A stretch of 64,000 nucleotides of DNA, from contig NZ_JAGGQQ010000003.1 in assembly GCF_018613195.1 (NCBI RefSeq), positions 124,001-188,000 on the forward strand. Reading direction: 5' to 3'. The DNA comes from Bacillus sp. ISL-45 (GTDB lineage Bacteria > Bacillota > Bacilli > Bacillales > Cytobacillaceae). The position numbers and the translations under genes are program-made. Numbering within the stretch: position 1 is the stretch's first letter; each line of letters begins with the position of its first letter. Positions 60,122 to 64,000 of the stretch are shown here, in pieces. The notes under the pieces are model-generated. The model did no database searches. It had not been told where the DNA came from and was given only the letters and a program-made list of their open reading frames with translations.

Positions 60122-60862
60122 TTACATCATGATCCCGCCATCGACATGGAGGGTGGTGCCGTTCACATATTTGGACTCGTCTGAGGCGAGGAACAAGTAG
60201 GCGTGGGCAATGTCCTCTGGCAAACCGAGCCTGCCAAGCGGGACGAGCATTTTCATTTGTTCAATCACTTTGTCCGGCACTGCTGCGGTCATACCCGTTT
60301 CAATGAATCCGGGAGCGACTGCATTGACATTGATTCCTTTGCGGCCGAGTTCTTTTGCCCATGTTTTCGTCATCCCGACGACTCCGGCTTTGGTCGCTGC
60401 GTAATTTGTCTGTCCCACATTGCCGTATATGCCGGAAACGGAAGATGTATTGATGATTCTGCCCGATCCTTGCTGCACCATTGCCGGGACAACCGCCTGG
60501 GCACAATTGAACACGCCGGTCAGGTTGACATCAACGACTTTCTGGAAGTCCTCTGCAGCGAGCTTGTGCAGCATCCCATCCCTGGTGATTCCTGCATTAT
60601 TTATTAAAATATCAATTTTGCCAAAATGGCCTAGAACATTTTGGACCAGCGAGTCGACACTGGACCTGTCAGCGACGTTCACCTGAAAAAAAGCGACGTC
60701 ATAGCCCTCAGCAGACAGCTCAGCTTCACGCTTCTTTCCTGTTGCTTCATCAAAGTCCGCCATGGCAACCCTGGCGCCTTCACGGGCAAAAGTTCTTGCT
60801 GCAGCAAGACCGATCCCGTTCGCTGCCCCAGTAATAATCGCTACTTTATCTTTCAATCTCAT
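60122..60862 (-). CDS. FabG-like short-chain dehydrogenase (3-oxoacyl-ACP/CoA reductase type)
   Basis: A 246-aa SDR. TGAANGIG near residue 12, NNAGITRDGML at ~88, catalytic Ser in NTSSVSGIYG, Tyr-x3-Lys in NYAATKAGV and NAVAPGFIETGMT then YVNGTTLHVDGG at the end. The pattern is that of FabG/PhaB enzymes reducing 3-oxoacyl thioesters with NADPH. It is the last gene of the LivM-KAS III-hydrolase operon (12-bp gap from the hydrolase), so it likely acts on the product or substrate of the thiolase-like enzyme, not in bulk fatty-acid synthesis. SD AGGAAGGTGTTATT. Confidence 0.9.
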   Translation of the reverse strand: MRLKDKVAIITGAANGIGLAAARTFAREGARVAMADFDEATGKKREAELSAEGYDVAFFQVNVADRSSVDSLVQNVLGHFGKIDILINNAGITRDGMLHKLAAEDFQKVVDVNLTGVFNCAQAVVPAMVQQGSGRIINTSSVSGIYGNVGQTNYAATKAGVVGMTKTWAKELGRKGINVNAVAPGFIETGMTAAVPDKVIEQMKMLVPLGRLGLPEDIAHAYLFLASDESKYVNGTTLHVDGGIMM

Positions 60863-60874
60863 AATAACACCTTC

Positions 60875-61777
60875 CTACTCTGCTAAAAATCCTTCAATAT
60901 GCTTCAGCAGCTGATTCAGGTCATCCACTAATGGCGAGTGGCCGCAATCCTGCAGTTCCGCAAACCTTGCACGGCCTGCAAAATCCTCGATAATTTCATC
61001 TGCCATCCCTTTAGTTACAACTAGATCCCGGTCACCTCGGAGCACAAGCACAGGAATCTGGATATCCTTTACCTGGTCTGTTCCATCCTTCAGCCCATTA
61101 TTTAAAGCACTGATATTAAAAGTATTAAGAGAATGGTAGACTTCAGCGAGATTTCGCTGTGTCAGCATATCATCAACATATTCGTCATAATGCCGTTCTT
61201 CTGGCTGACGATCAGTATAAATCAACATATTCCACATTGCTTTTAAAAATCCTTTATTTTGCTGGTCATAGGCTGTCTGGACGGGAATTGTTTTACCAGC
61301 ATCCGCCTTAACATCATCATAAGTAACCAGCCGGTTGTTAATATCCGGCAGGCCTTCTTCACTCGTCCCGAAGAACGGATATCCTCTCGTCGATGCTGAG
61401 GCGAGCAGTACAAGTTTCTCGCAATAACCGGGGTAATCTGCGGCGAACTGCATTCCTACCGCTCCTCCCGTCGACCATCCGACAAGAGCAAAATCCTTCA
61501 ACCCAATTTCATCGACAAACATTTTTACATCATCAGAAAAATCTTTGATCGACATGATGGGCTTGTAATAGCTGGACCCACCGAATCCGCGAAGGTCAAG
61601 CGCGAAAATTTTATATTCAGGGTCCATTGCGTCAATCAACAAGTCCCAGTGTTTGGATGATGTCATGTTCCCATGGATTAACAAAACATTTTTCGTTCCT
61701 CCATCCCTTTCCCTATACGCGATTGTTTCCCCATTACGCAAATTAACCTTCTTCAACTCTACTGCCGTTTTTTCCAT
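60875..61777 (-). CDS. Alpha/beta-hydrolase fold enzyme
   Basis: A 300-aa hydrolase. LLIHGNMTSSKHWD is the oxyanion region, DLRGFGGSS follows, VGWSTGGAVGMQFA holds the nucleophile Ser, VLRGDRDLVVTKG the Asp and DCGHSPLVDD the His. It resembles enol-lactone or C-C bond hydrolases and PHA-type esterases. ATG 61777 overlaps the TAA of the KAS III-like gene by one base, so the two are coupled. No signal peptide. It could release an acid from the thioester or lactone formed by neighbours. Confidence 0.88.
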   Translation of the reverse strand: MEKTAVELKKVNLRNGETIAYRERDGGTKNVLLIHGNMTSSKHWDLLIDAMDPEYKIFALDLRGFGGSSYYKPIMSIKDFSDDVKMFVDEIGLKDFALVGWSTGGAVGMQFAADYPGYCEKLVLLASASTRGYPFFGTSEEGLPDINNRLVTYDDVKADAGKTIPVQTAYDQQNKGFLKAMWNMLIYTDRQPEERHYDEYVDDMLTQRNLAEVYHSLNTFNISALNNGLKDGTDQVKDIQIPVLVLRGDRDLVVTKGMADEIIEDFAGRARFAELQDCGHSPLVDDLNQLLKHIEGFLAE

Positions 61778-62793
61778 TACAGCACACCCTTTCCCCAAAC
61801 AATAGTTGTTGCCCCCCAGGCATAGCCGATTCCGGCACTGACGAGAACGACAACATCCCCATCCTTCAATTTCCCAGCCTTATCTGCCAGTTCGAGCGAC
61901 AGGATTTGATCAATCTGTCCGATGTGCCCATAGTCTTCGAGGTAGATGGAGTTTTCTTCCGTTAGGCCCAGCTCCCCCAATACAAAATCATGCGCCGACC
62001 GCTTCATGTGAAGCATCCCGATGTAGGCGATGTCCTTTTCGAAAAAACCGCTTTTCCCCACGGACCGCCGGATGACTTTTAAAAAGTTGGCCATCGATTT
62101 TTGCTCGAGCCGCTCCTTCATTCCCTTCGGATCAAGAACATCGAGCTGGTACAGTCCTTGCTCAAGAGCCTCCGCAGAAATCGGATTTTTTGTTCCGCCG
62201 GCAACGACGACGACATCTTCGGAAAAAGACCCATCCGTGATCATTTCTGTTTCCAGCAGTACGTTCTTCACATGCCCCTTTTGCAATATAATCGCACCGC
62301 CGCCGGCCCCGAGATTATACATGAACCGCGTCCTTGGATTCTGGTAATCTATGAAATCACCATTGCGATAGCCTCCCGCGAGGAGAACGGTATTGATTCC
62401 CGGATCAGAGAGCATCATCCCTTTCGCCAGTTTCAGGGCCATCACAGTCGTTCCGCATCTTAACGCGGTATCGAAGGCCCAGGCATTCCTTGCACCGACT
62501 TCCTCCTGCAGCTTGATCCCTGCTGTCCATAATGGATATTCTTTGTATTCCTCGCCAATATAGATAACAAGGTCGATGTCCAGCGGATCCAGGTCGGCTT
62601 TTTCCAATGCCCTTTTCGCAGCCTTGATTCCCATCTCACACGTATGATCTTCCGGGCCTGGCACCGGCTTTTTCCTGATTCCCATTTTTTCTTCAACAAC
62701 TTGTACAGGAATTCCTGCCAACCGGGCAATTTCCGCCCCTGTCACATAATTTTCAGGAAGGTAAATTCCCGTACTGACAATGCCGATTTGCAT
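61777..62793 (-). CDS. KAS III-like thiolase-fold enzyme with Cys-His-His site
   Basis: A 338-aa protein of the FabH/HMG-CoA synthase superfamily. IVSTGIYLPENYVTGAEIA is the N-terminus, WAFDTALRCGTTVMAL places the nucleophile at C113, IGMLHMKRSAH places a His at 262, and EDYGHIGQIDQ has His290 where FabH has the catalytic Asn of its NYGNTS motif. YNLGAGGGAIIL and SAGIGYAWGATTIVWG are superfamily features. It is therefore unlikely to be the housekeeping FabH. ATG 62793 is preferred over 62799 by spacing from AAGGGGG. Member of the LivM-small protein-hydrolase-FabG operon; the acyl-CoA substrate is unknown. Confidence 0.87.
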   Translation of the reverse strand: MQIGIVSTGIYLPENYVTGAEIARLAGIPVQVVEEKMGIRKKPVPGPEDHTCEMGIKAAKRALEKADLDPLDIDLVIYIGEEYKEYPLWTAGIKLQEEVGARNAWAFDTALRCGTTVMALKLAKGMMLSDPGINTVLLAGGYRNGDFIDYQNPRTRFMYNLGAGGGAIILQKGHVKNVLLETEMITDGSFSEDVVVVAGGTKNPISAEALEQGLYQLDVLDPKGMKERLEQKSMANFLKVIRRSVGKSGFFEKDIAYIGMLHMKRSAHDFVLGELGLTEENSIYLEDYGHIGQIDQILSLELADKAGKLKDGDVVVLVSAGIGYAWGATTIVWGKGVL

Positions 62794-62817
62794 CTTCATC
62801 CCCCTTTAAAAACCGGT

Positions 62818-62997
62818 CTATGATTCACCAACAATTTCCTTAATAAATGTCATTGCCGACTCCAGGGAATCAAACATGGCTTCTTTTTCTTCTTGGACAT
62901 GGGTTACCTTGACCCTCCAGTATTTTCTGCCGCTGTCCATTTCGATGTCCGTGAGCTGAAAGCGGAGTACGAATGAAGTGACTTGCTTTGTTTCCAT
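62818..62997 (-). CDS. Small protein of unknown function (59 aa)
   Basis: A 59-aa protein, METKQVTSFVLRFQLTDIEM then YWRVKVTHVQEEKEAMFDSL, single domain with beta-beta-alpha character. Its ATG overlaps the TGA stop of the livM gene (ATGA), with SD CAGGGAG, so it is coupled to the transporter. The longer frame upstream is the shadow of livM. No catalytic residues evident; perhaps an accessory subunit. Confidence 0.75.
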   Translation of the reverse strand: METKQVTSFVLRFQLTDIEMDSGRKYWRVKVTHVQEEKEAMFDSLESAMTFIKEIVGES

Positions 62998-63998
62998 CAC
63001 GAATCTCCCTGGCTTATAGTCTCTGATTCCACTGGAACCGCAGTTTTCTTTTTCTTTCTGAATTTCAGTTTCTGCAAGGAACCGACAATCCCCTGAGGGA
63101 AAAACATGACAGCAAGGATATAAATAATGCCGAAAAAGATGATCCATCTTTCGAATATCCAGTGAACCTTCGCAAGCTCTGTAAGCCAGTGATGGGAAAA
63201 CTCGATGATTCCCGCGCCGATGATTGCCCCGACCAGCGTCCCGACTCCGCCAATGATCGTCATCAGCAAGGCATCGAGTGTAATGTCTATCGTAAAAACA
63301 CTGGTGTTTACGAACCTTAAGGAAACAGCGTATAAAATCCCGGCAATACCAGCGATGACTCCTGATACGACACTGGCAATGATTTTATATTGCAGAACAC
63401 TGTATCCAAGCGATTCTGTCCGCTGCTCATTTTCCCTGATCGCCTGAAGGACTCTTCCAAGCGGTGAGTTGGTGAATCTTTTTAATAAAATGAAGACAAT
63501 GACCATTGAACCAAGGCAAATCAGGTAAAAGTCCGTCCGGTCCTTAAGGAAATCTGGCACCCTGAACGTGAAGCCATCATTCCCATATGTGACAGTCCGC
63601 CATTTTTCAGCGAGCACTAAAAATAATCCGGCGAACGCCATCGTCAGCATCGCGTAAAAATGGCTTTTCAGCCGCAGTGTCAGCAGCCCGACGAAATAAC
63701 TCACCACAGCAGTCAGCAAAATCGTGACCAGGACAGCGAGCAGAAAGTAGCTTGTTTCGGGTTCAAACCTTTTCATGAAGACACCAACTGTATAAGCCCC
63801 GATTCCGAAGAACATCGCATGACCGAACGAGACAATGCCGGTGTATCCGAGCAGGATGTCATAGCTCATCGCCAGCACGGCAAAAATGAACACCTGGGAG
63901 AGAAGGATCAGCATGCTTTTAGAATCGTAGACAAACGGAAGTACTGCCAGGAACCCGGCGACAAGCAAATATAAGATGTTCATGCGATTTGACAACAT
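62997..63998 (-). CDS. Branched-chain amino acid-type ABC permease, LivM family
   Basis: A permease of 333 aa if it starts at the ATG at the window edge (63998); ATG 63983 (MNILYLLVAGFLAVLPFVYD) is also possible and a start further right cannot be excluded. About ten hydrophobic segments, with LLGYTGIVSFGHAMFFGIGAYTVGV and the EAA-like loop FTNSPLGRVLQAIRENEQRTESLGYSVLQYKIIASVVSGVIAGIAGIL typical of LivM. LivH, LivG, LivF and LivK partners would lie to the right. Such transporters also import aromatic or other carboxylates; the following acyl-CoA-type enzymes suggest that here. Confidence 0.92.
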   Translation of the reverse strand: MLSNRMNILYLLVAGFLAVLPFVYDSKSMLILLSQVFIFAVLAMSYDILLGYTGIVSFGHAMFFGIGAYTVGVFMKRFEPETSYFLLAVLVTILLTAVVSYFVGLLTLRLKSHFYAMLTMAFAGLFLVLAEKWRTVTYGNDGFTFRVPDFLKDRTDFYLICLGSMVIVFILLKRFTNSPLGRVLQAIRENEQRTESLGYSVLQYKIIASVVSGVIAGIAGILYAVSLRFVNTSVFTIDITLDALLMTIIGGVGTLVGAIIGAGIIEFSHHWLTELAKVHWIFERWIIFFGIIYILAVMFFPQGIVGSLQKLKFRKKKKTAVPVESETISQGDS

Positions 63999-64000
63999 TC

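Noticed and set aside
59793-60132. Frames of 61 aa (minus) and 110 aa (plus) over the 21-bp array
   Set aside because: They exist because 21 bp is seven codons; no SD, and the plus-strand frame runs on through the terminator and repeat copy D.

Overview
The window looks like chromosome from an endospore-forming Bacillaceae (a Bacillus/Mesobacillus-type genome). Evidence: a complete gerPABCDEF spore-germination locus with a sigma-K-type promoter, addB-addA recombination nuclease genes, SD-rich starts with frequent TTG/GTG codons, and gene order matching the B. subtilis yis-yit region (yisB-gerP, yisK, yisL, yisN, asnO, yitK, yitL, yitS, yitT, ipi-like, yitU, yitV, yitW), interrupted by accessory modules. 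No rRNA, tRNA, CRISPR array, prophage or insertion sequence was found.

Layout. (1) 1-4.8 kb is an anaerobic nitrate-respiration module: moaA (partial), a NarK nitrate/nitrite transporter with a C-terminal PAS domain, an Fe-S Fnr regulator and a radical SAM/SPASM protein. The three minus-strand genes each have an Fnr-type box placed at the same distance from the -10 (predicted -41.5). (2) 4.9-12.6 kb is a yit-like housekeeping block. (3) 12.8-15.7 kb holds a CoA-disulfide reductase-rhodanese fusion, with a CsoR/CstR-like operator over its promoter, and a stress-type SDR. (4) 15.7-24.5 kb is a maltodextrin module: LacI-family regulator, membrane-anchored extracellular alpha-amylase, MalG, MalF, MalE and a divergent intracellular neopullulanase/maltogenic amylase. 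No ABC ATPase gene is present, so a shared MsmX-type ATPase is presumably encoded elsewhere. (5) 24.7-26.1 kb is a MATE exporter. (6) 26.3-34.2 kb is an organic-acid module: DctS/DctR-like two-component system, DctB-like binding lipoprotein, TAXI binding lipoprotein, fused TRAP permease and a tartrate/D-malate-type dehydrogenase. (7) 34.3-45.5 kb holds a nitronate monooxygenase, asnO, yisN, a c-di-GMP phosphodiesterase, yisL, yisK, a P-loop kinase, a DUF418 membrane protein and an acyl-CoA ligase. (8) 45.7-48.2 kb is gerPA-F and yisB. (9) 48.4-55.8 kb is addAB. (10) 56-64 kb holds an MFS exporter, an acyl-CoA ligase, and an operon of LivM permease, small protein, KAS III-like enzyme, alpha/beta hydrolase and FabG-like reductase.

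The intergenic DNA is unusually structured. A roughly 120-bp dispersed repeat with nested inverted repeats and compensatory changes occurs as four full copies plus fragments; one copy encodes the last 15 residues of a transporter. Several gaps hold unrelated short tandem arrays (periods 53, 41 and 21 bp, and degenerate ones). A 460-nt gap inside the maltodextrin operon contains a LacI-type operator and several hairpins and may be a structured RNA. All function calls come from reading motifs and synteny by eye; no database search was possible.
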